Positions 26,131-36,684 of a stretch of 64,000 nucleotides of DNA are shown here, one piece after another (the first letter of the stretch is position 1; every line of letters starts with the position of its first letter). This stretch comes from an uncultured Raoultella sp. (lineage in GTDB: Bacteria; Pseudomonadota; Gammaproteobacteria; Enterobacterales; Enterobacteriaceae). Where the stretch lies: NCBI GenBank assembly GCA_900759445.1, contig CAAEVH010000016.1:1-64000 (forward strand), in the 5' to 3' direction. A program made the translations under genes and the position numbers. The notes beneath the pieces are model-generated. The model was not told the origin of the DNA. It made no database searches and was given only the letters and a program-made list of their open reading frames with translations.

Positions 26131-27131
26131 GATTTCACCGTCTGTTTTTGCGCTGCAACCACCGCACTGCGCAGAATTAACCGCCCGTGTCGCTTGTTGC
26201 CGCGCTCATTGAGCACCACCGCGATAACGATGACCGCGCCGGAGATCGCCATTTGCCAGAACGGTGAGATACCAATCACCGGCAGCGCATTATTGATGAT
26301 GCCGAGGAACAGCGCGCCGCAAAGGCAGCCGATGACGCGCCCGGTTCCCCCCATCGTACTGATGCCGCCAATCACGCAGGCGGCCACGACCTGTAATTCA
26401 AAACCGTTGGCAACGTCAACGTAGGCGACGGCAAAGCGCGAGATCCACAGGTAGCCACAAAAGCCCGCCAGCGCGCCGGAGAGGCAGAAGCTGATGAACT
26501 GCATTTTCCCCGCATTAATCCCGGTGTAATACGCCGCGGTAGCGTTGCCGCCTGCGGTATACAGTGCCCGGCCGGTACGGCTGTAACGCAGAAAGTAGCC
26601 CACCAGCAGCAGCGCGGCGATGGCGCACCAGCTCAGCAGCGGTAGCCCAAGCAGCGAGGCGCGCGGCAGGCCGAGAAAATCGGCGCTCATCTGGTGCGAG
26701 TTGACCCAGCCGCCGTCGGAAAGCAGGAAGATAATGCCGCGGTAGATGCTCATGGTACCGAGGGTGACCACAATGGCCGGGATGCCGAGCCGCCATACCA
26801 GCAGGCCGTTGATCATCCCCATCAGCAGGCCCAGCAGGGTTGCCAGAACCAACAGCGCCCAAACCGGTACCTCGGGATAGTGGGCGTTGAGCAGCGCGAC
26901 AATCATCCCGGTCAGCGCCAGATTGGCGGCCATCGACAGATCGATGCCTTTGGTCAGCAGCACCATCATCTGACCGAGGGCAAGGATGATCAAAATGGCG
27001 GTGTCGTTAAACATCTCCACCAGATTACCGGGAGTGATAAATGACGGCGCCCGGCTGCCGATAGCGCCGATCATCATAATGATGACGACAGCCAGCAGCG
27101 CTTCACGGTGTTTAAGCAGTTGTCGCCCCAT
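26127..27131 (-). CDS. Rhamnose ABC transporter permease (first permease)
   Basis: A 334-residue CUT2-family permease with RbsC-like helices and the family loop VIGGISTMGGTGRVIGCLCG near residue 255. Together with the downstream permease it forms the membrane part of the importer; the Rhizobium counterpart is RhaP. Its start codon overlaps the stop of the ATPase gene by one base and its end overlaps the next permease by four, so translation of the transport genes is tightly coupled. Confidence 0.88.
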   Translation of the reverse strand: MGRQLLKHREALLAVVIIMMIGAIGSRAPSFITPGNLVEMFNDTAILIILALGQMMVLLTKGIDLSMAANLALTGMIVALLNAHYPEVPVWALLVLATLLGLLMGMINGLLVWRLGIPAIVVTLGTMSIYRGIIFLLSDGGWVNSHQMSADFLGLPRASLLGLPLLSWCAIAALLLVGYFLRYSRTGRALYTAGGNATAAYYTGINAGKMQFISFCLSGALAGFCGYLWISRFAVAYVDVANGFELQVVAACVIGGISTMGGTGRVIGCLCGALFLGIINNALPVIGISPFWQMAISGAVIVIAVVLNERGNKRHGRLILRSAVVAAQKQTVKS

Positions 27132-28642
27132 TATGCTGCCTCCCGACCGAGGCCGCTGGCGGCGCTGACGATGGTTTCCGCCGTTGCCTCCCCGGCGCGA
27201 TATTCGGCCACCATCAGCCCTTCATGCATCACGATGATGCGGTCTGCCATCCCCATGACTTCCGGCAGCTCCGACGACACCATGATCACCGCCAGCCCCT
27301 GGCCTACCAGTTCGGACATAAACTGATGCACCGCCGCTTTTGAACCGATGTCGATCCCCTTGGTTGGCTCATCGAGAATGATCACCTCCGGGTGCGTGGC
27401 CAGCCATTTGCCGATCACCACTTTCTGTTGATTGCCACCGGAGAGTGTTTCTACCGTCTGCTGCCAGTTAAACGCTTTGACCTGCAGACGTGAGGCATAC
27501 TTATTCGCCAGCTGCCATTCGCGGGTGGCGTTCAATACGCCATTGGGGTTGAGTTGACTTAGCTGCGGCAGGCTAATGTTCTGGGCGATTGGCAGGGCAA
27601 TAATCGCCCCCTGCTTCTGCCGCTCTTCCGGCACGCAGACAATACCCGCCCGGATGGCGTCCGCTGGCTGGCGGAAGTGCATGGTTTTACCGTTCAGCAC
27701 GATCTCTCCGCTCGCGGGACGAGATACCCCGGAGAGCGCCTGCATCAGCTCGGTTCGCCCGGCGCCGACCAGGCCGTAGAAGCCCAGAATTTCACCTTTA
27801 CGCAGCGAAAAATGGATGTTGGCAAACTCGGTGGGATGACAGAGGTTCTTCACCTCCAGGACCGTTTCGCCCGGCGTGCACTCGACTTTCGGGTAGGTCT
27901 GGGTGATGGCGCGACCGACCATCATCGCCACCATCCGTTCTTCGGTAATGTCACTCATCGCGCCGGAGCTGACGAAGACGCCGTCGCGCAAAATGGTGTA
28001 GTAATCAGCCAGTTCGAAAATTTCGTCAAACTTATGCGAGATAAACAAAATCGCTTTCCCGTCTTGCTTCAGACGTTCAACGATTTGATAGAACTCCAGA
28101 ATCTCATGCTGCGAGAGGGCGGCGGTGGGTTCATCGAGAATCACCACCTGGGCGTCGAAGGAGAGCGCCCTGGCAATCGCCACCATATGACGCTGGGCGA
28201 TGCTGAGGGTTTTCAGCGTCGCGCGTGGGTCAATCTGCACCTCAAGGCGGGTGAGAATTTCGCGGGCTTTGCGGTGCATTGCGGGCCAGTCGAGTTTCTT
28301 CAGCAGGCCGGTATGCAGATACTGGCCGACGAAAATATTTTCGGTGACCGACAGCTCGTCGAACAGCACGGTTTCCTGATGAATCGCGGTGATCCCCACC
28401 TTATGCGCCGACTCCGGGTTCGGCAGCTGGATAAGGATCGCTTTATAGAGAATCTCGCCCTCTTCGGGCTGATAAATACCGGTCATGACTTTGACCAGCG
28501 TGGATTTGCCGGCGCCGTTTTCACCGATTAAGGCGGTCACTTTGCCGGGCCAGAGATCGAGCTGTACGTTCTCAAGGGCATGCACACCGGGGAAAACCTT
28601 GGTGATGCCCTTAAGCGACAGCAGAGGAGTGGATGCCGTCAT
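27131..28642 (-). CDS. Rhamnose ABC transporter ATP-binding protein (tandem ABC domains)
   Basis: A 503-residue sugar ABC ATPase with two fused nucleotide-binding domains. The first has Walker A GENGAGKSTLVK near residue 40, the variant signature LSIAQRH and Walker B VVILDEPTAAL. The second has the degenerate loop GLVGAGRTELM in place of Walker A, the signature LSGGNQQK and VIILDEPTKGID. This layout is standard for RbsA/AraG/XylG. It energises L-rhamnose import together with the two permeases. Note that the homologous Rhizobium gene is called rhaT, a name used in E. coli for the unrelated symporter. Confidence 0.9.
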   Translation of the reverse strand: MTASTPLLSLKGITKVFPGVHALENVQLDLWPGKVTALIGENGAGKSTLVKVMTGIYQPEEGEILYKAILIQLPNPESAHKVGITAIHQETVLFDELSVTENIFVGQYLHTGLLKKLDWPAMHRKAREILTRLEVQIDPRATLKTLSIAQRHMVAIARALSFDAQVVILDEPTAALSQHEILEFYQIVERLKQDGKAILFISHKFDEIFELADYYTILRDGVFVSSGAMSDITEERMVAMMVGRAITQTYPKVECTPGETVLEVKNLCHPTEFANIHFSLRKGEILGFYGLVGAGRTELMQALSGVSRPASGEIVLNGKTMHFRQPADAIRAGIVCVPEERQKQGAIIALPIAQNISLPQLSQLNPNGVLNATREWQLANKYASRLQVKAFNWQQTVETLSGGNQQKVVIGKWLATHPEVIILDEPTKGIDIGSKAAVHQFMSELVGQGLAVIMVSSELPEVMGMADRIIVMHEGLMVAEYRAGEATAETIVSAASGLGREAA

Positions 28643-28658
28643 GATAATTCTCCAGTTT

Positions 28659-28685
28659 TTCCCCTCCCTGAATCGGTGAGGGGAA
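28659..28685 (-). repeat. Intercistronic hairpin between binding protein and ATPase genes
   Basis: TTCCCCTC and GAGGGGAA form an 8-bp inverted repeat around an 11-base loop just after the binding-protein stop codon. Such hairpins often stabilise the mRNA of the highly expressed binding protein relative to the ATPase. Confidence 0.6.
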
Positions 28686-28690
28686 CGGGG

Positions 28691-29677
28691 TCAAAAGATT
28701 TTTGAGAATTTATCGATGTTGCTGGCATCGTAAACGAACGGCTCGGCCATCGCGCCGTTGCCGTCGGCATCCAGCTGTACTTTACCCAGCTTGCCCATAC
28801 TGGCTTCGGTTTTACTCGCTGTCCCTTTAACCAGATCGTCGGCCAGATATGTGGCGGCGTAGCCCAGATCAATAGGGTTCCAGATAGCGAAGCTTTTGCT
28901 GGCGCCGGATTTAATCGCCCCGGCCATTTCAGACGGCAGCCCGAGCCCGGTCACGTAGACCTTGCCAATCTTGCCCTGATCCTTGACCGCCTGCGCGGCG
29001 GCAACGATCCCGACCGAAGAAGGCGAGACGATCACTTTCAGATCGGGATACGACTTCAGCAGGCCCACCGCTTCGCGGTAGCTCTTATCCGACAGATCGT
29101 CACCGTAGGCCACGGTGACCAGATTGACGGACGGGTACTTTGGCAGCACCTTTTTCATCTCCTCGATCCAGATATTCTGGTTGGTCGAGGTCGGCGTGGC
29201 GCTTAACACGGCCACATCGCCTTTATCGACATTCAGCGTTTTTAACGCTTCGGCGGCGAGCCGGACGTTGGTTTCGCCGATCAGGGCATTATTGGAGGGG
29301 TTGAGATGGATTTGCCGACCCGCCGGCGCTACGCCGGAATCCCAGGAGACGACTTTGATACCGCGCTGCATGGCTTTTTTCAGTACCGGGACCACGGCAT
29401 CAGGATCGTTGGCGGAGATAGCGATCGCATCCACTCCCTGGGCGATCAATCCGTTCAGCACTTCGATCTGCGCTTCTGCCGTGGTGGTGGTTGGGCCGGT
29501 ATAAATCACTTTCACATCGCCTAACTCTTTGGCCGCTTCCTGGGCGCCGACGTTCGCGGCTTCGAAGAATCCATTGCCCAACGATTTCGCCACGAGGGCG
29601 ATTTTCACTTCCGCGGAAGCAGAACCGGACAACGCCATAATGGCAACGGTGAGGATCAAGCTTGTCTTTGTTTTCAT
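28691..29677 (-). CDS. Periplasmic L-rhamnose-binding protein of ABC transporter
   Basis: A 328-residue periplasmic sugar-binding protein of the RbsB/LsrB cluster. The signal peptide is MKTKTSLILTVAIMALSGSASA with cleavage before EVKIALVAKS. Typical features include GFFEAANVGAQEAAKELG, an ISANDPDAVVPVLKKA hinge segment and the mature domain ending DASNIDKFSKIF. The start at 29677 has GTGGAG nine bases upstream; an in-frame ATG at 29722 would spoil the signal peptide. Located just after rhaD, it is the first gene of the transport cassette. The Rhizobium homologue is named RhaS, which collides with the E. coli regulator name. Confidence 0.9.
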   Translation of the reverse strand: MKTKTSLILTVAIMALSGSASAEVKIALVAKSLGNGFFEAANVGAQEAAKELGDVKVIYTGPTTTTAEAQIEVLNGLIAQGVDAIAISANDPDAVVPVLKKAMQRGIKVVSWDSGVAPAGRQIHLNPSNNALIGETNVRLAAEALKTLNVDKGDVAVLSATPTSTNQNIWIEEMKKVLPKYPSVNLVTVAYGDDLSDKSYREAVGLLKSYPDLKVIVSPSSVGIVAAAQAVKDQGKIGKVYVTGLGLPSEMAGAIKSGASKSFAIWNPIDLGYAATYLADDLVKGTASKTEASMGKLGKVQLDADGNGAMAEPFVYDASNIDKFSKIF

Positions 29678-29821
29678 TGCTTTTACTCCACATGATTGAG
29701 TTAGATTCCCGTTGTCATGCACATGACAGATGCGTTGGCTTGTACGACCCGTCCATCCGTGGACTCCGCCCCCTTCCTGCAGTGCGACTTACTCGGGGAA
29801 TGATTTGCAGGTGACAGAGTT

Positions 29822-29845
29822 CGCCCCGTCTCGGTGAGCGGGGCG
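29822..29845 (-). repeat. Hairpin after rhaD
   Basis: CGCCCCG and CGGGGCG form a 7-bp stem with a 10-base loop eight bases past the rhaD stop. No T-run follows on the minus strand, so it is likely a processing or stabilising hairpin, leaving the ABC genes downstream readable. I see no convincing separate promoter in 29678-29853. Confidence 0.55.
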
Positions 29846-29853
29846 CGATGTTG

Positions 29854-30684
29854 TTATTGATACAGGTCTAACGCGGACTGCATGGGTTGTACCGCAAAGC
29901 GTTTGCCCAGGGCGATGAGCTCTTCGCGGGTGATGGTCTGTTTCATGCCCCCCATCGAATAGACTTTCACCAGCACTTCGGCTGACTTCTCGGCGGTATC
30001 GATGAGACCGAAGGTTTCGTCCAGCGTCGGGCCGCTACCGAAGACGCCGTGGAACGGCCACAGCACCAGCGAATGTTTGCGCATTTCCTGGGCGGTGGCC
30101 TGGCCAATTTCATCGGTACCCGGCACCATCCACGGCAGAATGCCGACCCCGTCCGGGAAGACCACCAGACATTCGGTGCTGCCTTCCCACAGTTTACGGG
30201 TGAACAGATCGCTGTTGTTCTCCAGTACATAGGTCAGGGCAATCAGGTTGGTGGCGTGGCAGTGCATAATCACGCGGTCTTTGCCGTTGGTCAGCTTGAT
30301 GCGTTCGCTGTGGGAGAGAAAATGCGCCGGTAATTCAGAGGTCGGCACCGCATCGTCCGTCAGTCCCCATAGCACGTGGTATCCCGCACCATCGCTGTCT
30401 ACCTTCACCACGCCGAGATTGGCCGCAGGATCGAGCTGGACGTTGCGGAAAAATTTGCCGGAGCCGGTGACGATAAACGGCTGGTTCGCCAGCGTGGGCA
30501 TCGGCTGACTGAGGGCGATGTAGCGCGGCTTAGCGTGAAAATCGGCCGCGAACGGTTCGATATCCGCTTCGTCGAGGCGCAGCGTCAGGTTACCGCCGTT
30601 ACGCTCGTCCCAGCCCTTCAGCCAGGCATCGGAGGTGGCTTTAATCATGCCCTGGACGAACCAGGCGTTGATGATGTTCTGCAT
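29854..30684 (-). CDS. rhaD: Rhamnulose-1-phosphate aldolase
   Basis: RhaD is a zinc class II aldolase that splits L-rhamnulose-1-phosphate to dihydroxyacetone phosphate and L-lactaldehyde. The 276-residue protein closely follows E. coli RhaD (274). Zinc and catalytic motifs are [14 protein letters not shown] (two His near 141-143), the catalytic Glu in LWEGSTEC and the third His in [10 protein letters not shown]. The ATG at 30684 reproduces the E. coli N-terminus MQNI; a longer frame exists from 30726. It is followed by the ABC importer genes in place of rhaM. Confidence 0.96.
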   Translation of the reverse strand: MQNIINAWFVQGMIKATSDAWLKGWDERNGGNLTLRLDEADIEPFAADFHAKPRYIALSQPMPTLANQPFIVTGSGKFFRNVQLDPAANLGVVKVDSDGAGYHVLWGLTDDAVPTSELPAHFLSHSERIKLTNGKDRVIMHCHATNLIALTYVLENNSDLFTRKLWEGSTECLVVFPDGVGILPWMVPGTDEIGQATAQEMRKHSLVLWPFHGVFGSGPTLDETFGLIDTAEKSAEVLVKVYSMGGMKQTITREELIALGKRFAVQPMQSALDLYQ

Positions 30685-30808
30685 AGTCTTGTATTCCTGT
30701 TCATTTGGTGCGGGAATTGCCCTCACCGTAAATAGGGTGTTTATCTGCCGTAGGTCCTGTGATGGCGTCGTAAACGGCTTATCCGGATGAGCAGAATGCG
30801 CCGATCCG

Positions 30809-30842
30809 TAGCCCGGGTAAGGCGTCAGCCGCGACCCGGGGG
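30809..30842. repeat. REP-like element between rhaA and rhaD
   Basis: TAGCCCGGGTAAGGCG...CGACCCGGGGG is a REP-type imperfect palindrome in the 168-bp gap separating rhaA from rhaD. It probably shapes mRNA stability within the operon. Confidence 0.7.
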
Positions 30843-30852
30843 AAATCCGGCA

Positions 30853-32112
30853 TTATCTGCGCTGGTTCAGAACCGCTTTTTCGTAAGCCCGCACGCTATC
30901 CAGCCACTGGCTACCGGCCGGGGTATCATGACGCTGGCAGTACATCTCCCAGGCGGCCTGCCATGGCAGGCACTTCTGCTCTTCCAGCAGGGCCAGACGG
31001 GCGGTGTAGTCACCGTCAGCTTCCAGCTGGCGCAGCTGTTCCGTCGGTTCCAGCAGGGCGCGCAGCAGCGCTTTCTTCATGTTGCGGGTGCCAATCACCC
31101 ATGCCGCGATGCGGTTAATCGAGGCGTCGAAGAAATCGAGACCGATGTGCACGCGGTCGAACAGGTTGTGACGGATGATTTCGCTGGCGATCGCCTGGGT
31201 TTCGTCATCCAGCAGCACGACGTGGTCACTGTCCCAGCGCACCGGACGGCTGACGTGCAGCAGCAGCCGAGGGATATACAGCATGGCGGCGGAGATTTTG
31301 TCGGAGATGACTTCCGTCGGGTGGAAGTGGCCGGCATCGAGGCACAGCGCGGTCTGGCGGCTGGTGGCGTATCCCATGTAGAACTCGTTGGAGCCGACGG
31401 TGTAGCTTTCCGCGCCGATACCGAACAGTTTGCTCTCTACGGCATCGATATGATGCGCCGGGTCGAGTTTTTCGCTGATGACCTCATCGAGCGCATTGAG
31501 CAGACGCTGGCGCGGGGCAAAGCGGTCAACGGTAATATCTTTCATGCCGTCCGGGATCCAGATATTCATCACCGACGGGGTGCCAAGCTGCTCGCCGAAC
31601 CAGGCCGAGATACGGCGGCTGGCTTTACAGTGATCGATCCAGAACTGGCGGATTTCATCGTTGGCATGCGACAGAGTAAAACCATCTGCGCTCAGCGGGT
31701 GGGAGAAACAGGAGGGGTTAAAATCCAGCCCCAGCTTATTGGTTTTGGCCCACTCCACCCAGTTGCGGAAGTGTTGTGGTTTGATTTCATTGCGCGCCAC
31801 CGGCGTGTCTGATTCCAGATAGAGCGCGTGCAGATTCAGGCGTTTCGGCCCCGGAATCAGGCTCAGCGCCTGCTCAAGGTCGGCGCGCAGCTCGCCAGCG
31901 TTCCGGGCTTTGCCCGGATAGTTCCCCGTGGCCTGAATCCCGCCCGTTAAGCTCCCTTCCGGGTTTTCGAAGCCGGCGACGTCATCGCCCTGCCAGCAGT
32001 GCATCGAAACGGGTAGCCGGTCCAGTTGACGCAGGGCCTCCTCGACATCCACGCCAACGGCAGCGTAGCGCTGTTTAGCAATATCCCAGGCTTGTTCAAG
32101 TTGAGTGGTCAT
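30853..32112 (-). CDS. rhaA: L-rhamnose isomerase
   Basis: RhaA converts L-rhamnose to L-rhamnulose with Mn2+ or Zn2+ in a TIM barrel. The 419-residue protein matches E. coli RhaA in length and sequence; visible blocks include [19 protein letters not shown], the metal-site region [10 protein letters not shown] and AGHFHPTE, and SVDDET-like [13 protein letters not shown]. The start at 32112 overlaps the rhaB stop by four bases (ATGA) and has AGGAG eight bases upstream. It is the second gene of rhaBAD. Confidence 0.97.
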   Translation of the reverse strand: MTTQLEQAWDIAKQRYAAVGVDVEEALRQLDRLPVSMHCWQGDDVAGFENPEGSLTGGIQATGNYPGKARNAGELRADLEQALSLIPGPKRLNLHALYLESDTPVARNEIKPQHFRNWVEWAKTNKLGLDFNPSCFSHPLSADGFTLSHANDEIRQFWIDHCKASRRISAWFGEQLGTPSVMNIWIPDGMKDITVDRFAPRQRLLNALDEVISEKLDPAHHIDAVESKLFGIGAESYTVGSNEFYMGYATSRQTALCLDAGHFHPTEVISDKISAAMLYIPRLLLHVSRPVRWDSDHVVLLDDETQAIASEIIRHNLFDRVHIGLDFFDASINRIAAWVIGTRNMKKALLRALLEPTEQLRQLEADGDYTARLALLEEQKCLPWQAAWEMYCQRHDTPAGSQWLDSVRAYEKAVLNQRR

Positions 32113-33575
32113 GCGCAAAGCTCCTTAGTCTGTTGTGGCTGAAACTGCGCCACGAAACGGGCAATTTCATGTTCAGGATTGGGGGTAAAGGTGGTAAGCG
32201 CGGCATTGCGGCATACCACCTGACGGAAATCGTCGACGTTATTCAATTCGTCCAGGGTCATCAGCTGGATGCCGATATTGCCCAGCGTAGAGGCCTCTAC
32301 GGGCCCGGCAACCACCGTGATGCCGCAGGCGTCGGCGCACAGCTGATTAAGCAGCGCGTTCTGGCAGCCGCCGCCGACAATATGCAGCTGGCTGAACGGC
32401 TGGCCGCGGAGTTGGGCCAGTTCGCGGAGTACGCGGGCGTAGAGCAGGGCCAGGCTGTCGAAAATACAGCGCGCCAGTTCGGCGTCATCGCCGGGAACCG
32501 GCTGCCCGGACTCGCGACAGGCGGACTGAATTTCGGCGCTCATATTGGCCGGATTGATAAAGCGTTCGTCGTTGCAGTCAATGACGAAACGGCAGGCCGG
32601 AAGAGGAGCGGTACGGGCGATCAGCGCCGACAGGTCGCTGATGTTTTGTTCTTTCAGCACCCGCTGTAGCAGCCAGAGGCCCATGATATTTTTCAGCACC
32701 CGATAGCGCCCTTCGGCGCCACCTTCATTGGTGATATTCGCCTGCAGCGCGTTGCTGCCGGTGTAGGGGGTTTTGCTTTCAAAGCCCATCAGCGACCAGG
32801 TGCCGGAAGAGAGATACGCGGCGTTTTTGCTGGCCAACGGCGCGGCGATCACCGCGCTGGCGGTATCGTGGCTGGCGACAGCCACTACCGGAATGGCGTT
32901 GCCCTGCGGGCATATCCAGTGACCGATCACGTTACCGGGATGCGTCGGCGTACCGAACCATTCGCGCGGCGCTCCGCTCCAGTTCAACAGCTCTTCATCC
33001 CAGCTATCGCTGTTAATATTGATCAACTGGGTGGTGGTGGCGTTGGTGTATTCCCAGTTCAGATTGCCGGTGAGGCGAAAGCTGAAATAGTCAGGGATCA
33101 GCAGCGCATGCGAAACCTGGCTGACCAGCTCCGGCTGCTGTTCAACCAGCGCGCGGAGCTGATAAAGGGTATTGAAGGACATAAACTGAATGCCGCTACG
33201 GCGGTAGATCTCGGCGCGGCCTATCTGCTCTTCGGCATGGTGCATCAGGCCATGGGTACGTGAGTCACGATAGGAGACCGGCAGGCCCACGCGTTCGCCG
33301 TGCTTATCCAGCAGGACATAATCCACGCCCCAGGTATCAATACCGATACTGTCGATGAGGATACCCTGCTCGCAGACCTTCACCAGCCCGCGGCGAATTT
33401 CGCCTTCCAGACGGTCGACATCCCAGCAGTCGTAGCCATCCACCTTTTGCAGGCTATTGGTAAAGCGGTGTATTTCGCGCAGCGTTAGCGTACGCGGCCC
33501 GCATTCATAGCTGGCAAGCATCACCCGCCCGCTGGAGGCGCCTAAATCAACGGCTACACAATGACGAAAGCTCAT
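32109..33575 (-). CDS. rhaB: Rhamnulokinase
   Basis: RhaB phosphorylates L-rhamnulose at O1 using ATP. The 488-residue protein is an FGGY-family kinase with the N-terminal phosphate loop [13 protein letters not shown] at residues 9-21, [14 protein letters not shown] near 82, and a C-terminal [12 protein letters not shown] adenosine motif. Length and sequence follow E. coli RhaB (489). It is the first gene of the minus-strand rha operon, directly behind the rhaB promoter, and overlaps rhaA by four bases. Confidence 0.97.
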   Translation of the reverse strand: MSFRHCVAVDLGASSGRVMLASYECGPRTLTLREIHRFTNSLQKVDGYDCWDVDRLEGEIRRGLVKVCEQGILIDSIGIDTWGVDYVLLDKHGERVGLPVSYRDSRTHGLMHHAEEQIGRAEIYRRSGIQFMSFNTLYQLRALVEQQPELVSQVSHALLIPDYFSFRLTGNLNWEYTNATTTQLININSDSWDEELLNWSGAPREWFGTPTHPGNVIGHWICPQGNAIPVVAVASHDTASAVIAAPLASKNAAYLSSGTWSLMGFESKTPYTGSNALQANITNEGGAEGRYRVLKNIMGLWLLQRVLKEQNISDLSALIARTAPLPACRFVIDCNDERFINPANMSAEIQSACRESGQPVPGDDAELARCIFDSLALLYARVLRELAQLRGQPFSQLHIVGGGCQNALLNQLCADACGITVVAGPVEASTLGNIGIQLMTLDELNNVDDFRQVVCRNAALTTFTPNPEHEIARFVAQFQPQQTKELCA

Positions 33576-33605
33576 GGGGAGATCCTTGTAAAAATCATTG
33601 TCAGC

Positions 33606-33700
33606 AGTCTAAAAAAGTCGTGAATCGCGCACCTTCTTGCCACTGACAGGGAAAACAGGCGGCTGGCAAGAAAGCAAAGATGACCGTGAGGGAGGTCACA
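33606..33700 (-). promoter_or_regulatory. rhaB promoter with RhaS inverted repeat and CRP site
   Basis: The minus-strand -10 TAGACT (33606-33611) equals that of E. coli rhaB. Upstream of it, TTCTTGCCA (33634-33642) and TGGCAAGAA (33664-33672) form a widely spaced inverted repeat, as expected for the RhaS half-sites at rhaB. CGTGA-GGGAGG-TCACA (33685-33700) is a CRP-like site one base from consensus in the core. The remaining 187 bp up to rhaS should hold the RhaR site and rhaSR promoter, which I could not delimit. Confidence 0.82.
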
Positions 33701-33887
33701 GTTTCTCTTCATGAGCGTCAGGGAAGAGGATGTGATGTTGTCCGCAGTTCCCGATCTTTCCGGCTGTTTCTTGAAAAAGCGGCAGGTTTTACGAATTTTG
33801 CGGTCAAAAATTGAAGGCCGGATTGCGGACCCTTAATTACTATTTGTGACACTGATTGATAACATTTCTCATTTCGAGGGCGCCGTT

Positions 33888-34724
33888 ATGACCATCTTGC
33901 ACAGCGTGGATTTCTTTAAGTCCGGGACTTCTGCTGTGGCCATTGAGCCACGTCTCCCTCAGGCGGCGTTCCCGGAACATCATCACGATTTCCATGAAAT
34001 CGTCATCGTTGAGCACGGTACGGGGATTCATGTGTTTAACGGCCAGCCCTATACCATCAGCGGCGGTTCGGTGTGCTTTATTCGCGATCACGATCGTCAT
34101 CTCTATGAACATACGGACAATTTATGCCTGACGAACGTGCTCTACCGCGCGCCGGATGCCTTTCGCTTTCTGAATGGCGTCAATCAGCTGTTACCGCAGG
34201 AGCAAGAGGGAAATTACCTTTCTCACTGGCGGGTGAACCAGACCGTGCTGCAGCAGGTACGGCAGATCGTCGGACAAATGGAAGATATCGGTCTCGAACC
34301 GGATATGCATACGCTCGCCGGACGGGAGATTCTCTTTATGCAACTGCTGGTCCTGCTGCGTAAAAGCAGCCTCGCGGAAGGGGCGGTCGGCAACGAAGCG
34401 CGGCTGAATCAGCTGATGGCCTGGCTGGAAGATCACTTCGCCGAGGAGGTCTGTTGGGAGGAGGTGGCGGCTAAGTTTTCCCTGTCGCTGAGAACGTTAC
34501 ATCGCCAGTTGAAGCAACAGACCGGCCTGACGCCGCAGCGCTACCTCAATCGGGTGCGACTGATGAAGGCGCGTCACCTGCTACGCCATAGCGATGAGAG
34601 CATCACGGATATCGCCTATCGCTGCGGTTTCGGCGACAGTAACCACTTTTCGACGCTTTTTCGCCGCGAGTTTTCCTGGTCGCCGCGCGATATTCGCCAG
34701 GGACGGGACGCCATTCTTCAGTAA
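33888..34724 (+). CDS. rhaS: AraC-family rhamnose regulator RhaS
   Basis: RhaS activates rhaBAD and rhaT in response to L-rhamnose. The 278-residue length equals E. coli RhaS. The N-terminal cupin holds the ligand ([20 protein letters not shown] near 34-53). The C-terminal AraC DNA-binding domain carries two helix-turn-helix motifs ([20 protein letters not shown] and [20 protein letters not shown]). The ATG at 33888 reproduces the E. coli start; an in-frame ATG at 33846-33848 extends the frame but lacks a matching N-terminus. It is divergent from rhaB and followed by rhaR. Confidence 0.96.
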   Translation: MTILHSVDFFKSGTSAVAIEPRLPQAAFPEHHHDFHEIVIVEHGTGIHVFNGQPYTISGGSVCFIRDHDRHLYEHTDNLCLTNVLYRAPDAFRFLNGVNQLLPQEQEGNYLSHWRVNQTVLQQVRQIVGQMEDIGLEPDMHTLAGREILFMQLLVLLRKSSLAEGAVGNEARLNQLMAWLEDHFAEEVCWEEVAAKFSLSLRTLHRQLKQQTGLTPQRYLNRVRLMKARHLLRHSDESITDIAYRCGFGDSNHFSTLFRREFSWSPRDIRQGRDAILQ

Positions 34725-34796
34725 CGCGAGAGCAGTCAACGTTTTAGCGAGCAAAAACGCGAATAATAAACCGTTATTGGCGGTGGAGTTCTGGTA

Positions 34797-35645
34797 GTGG
34801 CTGGTCAGCTGATTCTGCGCAAAGATGAGTTTTTTGCCTCTCCTTCTCAGGCGGTAGCGGTTGCCGACCGTTATCCGCAAAATGTCTTCGCCGAGCATAC
34901 CCACGAGTTCTGCGAACTGGTGCTGGTATGGCGGGGAAATGGCCTGCATGTCCTTAACGATCGCCCATGGCGCATTACCCGTGGCGATCTGTTTTATATT
35001 CGCGCCGAAGACAAACACTCCTACGCCTCGGTGAATGATTTAGTTCTGCAAAACGTCATCTATTGCCCGGATCGTCTGCGGCTTAACTTTGACTGGGCGG
35101 CCCATATTCCCGGTTTGTTTGGGACGTCGTGGATGCCGCACTGGCGGATCGGCAGTTCTGGTATGGCCCAGGTTCGCCAGGTGATTACTCAGCTGGAGCA
35201 GGAGAGCGCCCGCGGCGATGCGCAGGCTAATAACATGGCCGAGCTGCTGTTTGCGCAGCTGGTATTGATTCTTCATCGCCACCGCTATGCGACCGATAAC
35301 CGTGCGGCGACCCAAAGCGAAACGCTCCTCGATAAGCTGCTGACCGAACTGGCCGGCAGCCTGAACCGACCTTTTATTCTCGAGCTGTTTTGTGAGCGGG
35401 AAGGGTGCGGCGAGCGTGCGCTGCGTCAGCAGTTTCGCCAGCAGACCGGGATGACGATCAACCATTACCTGCGTCAGCTGCGTATCTGCCACGCGCAGTA
35501 TTTATTGCAGCACACCGAGCGCTTGATTGGTGACATTGCGATGCAGTGCGGATTTGAAGACAGCAACTACTTTTCCGTCGTCTTTAATCGTGAAATTGGC
35601 ATGACCCCTGGGCAGTGGCGGCAACGCAGTCGCGTTGCCGCATAG
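34797..35645 (+). CDS. rhaR: AraC-family rhamnose regulator RhaR
   Basis: RhaR activates the rhaSR operon with L-rhamnose. The 282-residue product has the cupin-type N-terminal domain ([20 protein letters not shown], then [18 protein letters not shown]). The C-terminal AraC domain contains [19 protein letters not shown]. The start is a GTG at 34797 with GGTGGAG eight bases upstream; no ATG is available nearby and the E. coli reading extends further upstream, so the true start deserves caution. It follows rhaS by 72 bases and is convergent with rhaT (4-base gap). Confidence 0.93.
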   Translation: MAGQLILRKDEFFASPSQAVAVADRYPQNVFAEHTHEFCELVLVWRGNGLHVLNDRPWRITRGDLFYIRAEDKHSYASVNDLVLQNVIYCPDRLRLNFDWAAHIPGLFGTSWMPHWRIGSSGMAQVRQVITQLEQESARGDAQANNMAELLFAQLVLILHRHRYATDNRAATQSETLLDKLLTELAGSLNRPFILELFCEREGCGERALRQQFRQQTGMTINHYLRQLRICHAQYLLQHTERLIGDIAMQCGFEDSNYFSVVFNREIGMTPGQWRQRSRVAA

Positions 35646-35649
35646 GGCG

Positions 35650-36684
35650 TTAGCTGGCCATTCCGAGGCCAACGATATTGGCGGCGATGATAATCACCAC
35701 GCAGCCCAGACTTAACACGCTGACCGGACGACGCCCGGCGCTGTTCCACTCTTTCAGCACCAGCCCGACCAGCCCGCCGCACAGCACATAGAAGCTCATA
35801 TGCAGCATCCAGCTCATGTAGTCATACTGCGCGGGAATACTGGCGTGGCCCCAGGCATAGAAGAAAAACTGGAGATACCACATCAGGCCGCCCAGCGCCG
35901 ACAGCAGCACGTTGGCGACGATCAGCGGTTTTGCCCGCGAGAAGTCGGCTTTGATCGACAGGTGTTTGACTTTAGCCAGACGAATAAAGCAGAAGCCAAG
36001 GTTGACCAGCGCGCCGCCGCCCATAATCACCACATAGCTGGGCAACGCGGTATACAGCGGGTCAACCCCCAGCGCCGCCGCGGCATCATGCATGGGTCTG
36101 GCGGCGTTCATCGCAAAGGACATCCCGGCAGAAAAAATGCCGCACATCACCGCCAGCATCAGCCCTTTTTTCAGATTGAAGTCTTCGGCTTTAATGCCCA
36201 TCTTGCGTTCTTTCAGCTGGCCGGCGCGGGTGACTATCGCCACGCCAATCACCGCAACCAGCACGCCGAGCAGCGTCATCTGGCCACCCTGGGTATGCAG
36301 CAGCACATCGATCTGCCCGTTGATAATCGGGGTCATCAGCGTACCGACAATCAGGGTGATCCCGATGGCAATACCGATCCCCATCGACATGCCGAGGTAG
36401 CGCATGGTCAGGCCGTAGTTAATATTGCCGATCCCCCACATCGCACCAAACAGAAACACCGGCAGCAGCGTGGAGGCGTTGAAGGAACGGTAATAGGCCC
36501 AGAAATCAGGCAGCAGCATCGCGCTGATAGCCCAGGGAAGAATCAGCCAGGAGACAATCCCGCCGATTGACCACATGGTTTCCCATGACCACTGTTTAAC
36601 TTGTTTGAACGGGGCATAGAAACAGGCTGCACTGGCCGCACCTATCAAATGCCAAAAAATACCCATCGTAATCGCGTGATTCAT
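35650..36684 (-). CDS. rhaT: L-rhamnose:H+ symporter RhaT
   Basis: RhaT imports L-rhamnose with a proton across the inner membrane; it belongs to the drug/metabolite transporter-like RhaT family. The 344-residue protein has ten hydrophobic helices, beginning [20 protein letters not shown] and ending [17 protein letters not shown]. Sequence identity with E. coli RhaT is very high by eye. GAGGA lies seven bases before the ATG at 36684, which is preferred over ATG at 36699. With the ABC cassette at 25126-29677 the locus encodes two separate uptake routes. Confidence 0.97.
   Translation of the reverse strand: MNHAITMGIFWHLIGAASAACFYAPFKQVKQWSWETMWSIGGIVSWLILPWAISAMLLPDFWAYYRSFNASTLLPVFLFGAMWGIGNINYGLTMRYLGMSMGIGIAIGITLIVGTLMTPIINGQIDVLLHTQGGQMTLLGVLVAVIGVAIVTRAGQLKERKMGIKAEDFNLKKGLMLAVMCGIFSAGMSFAMNAARPMHDAAAALGVDPLYTALPSYVVIMGGGALVNLGFCFIRLAKVKHLSIKADFSRAKPLIVANVLLSALGGLMWYLQFFFYAWGHASIPAQYDYMSWMLHMSFYVLCGGLVGLVLKEWNSAGRRPVSVLSLGCVVIIIAANIVGLGMAS

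Noticed and set aside
27677..28531. 284-residue plus-strand open frame opposite the rhamnose ABC ATPase.
   Set aside because: Antisense shadow of a conserved ATPase gene with intact motifs.
30727..30852. The rhaA-rhaD gap as a possible separate promoter or small gene.
   Set aside because: It contains a REP-like repeat and no open frame with a start and ribosome-binding site.
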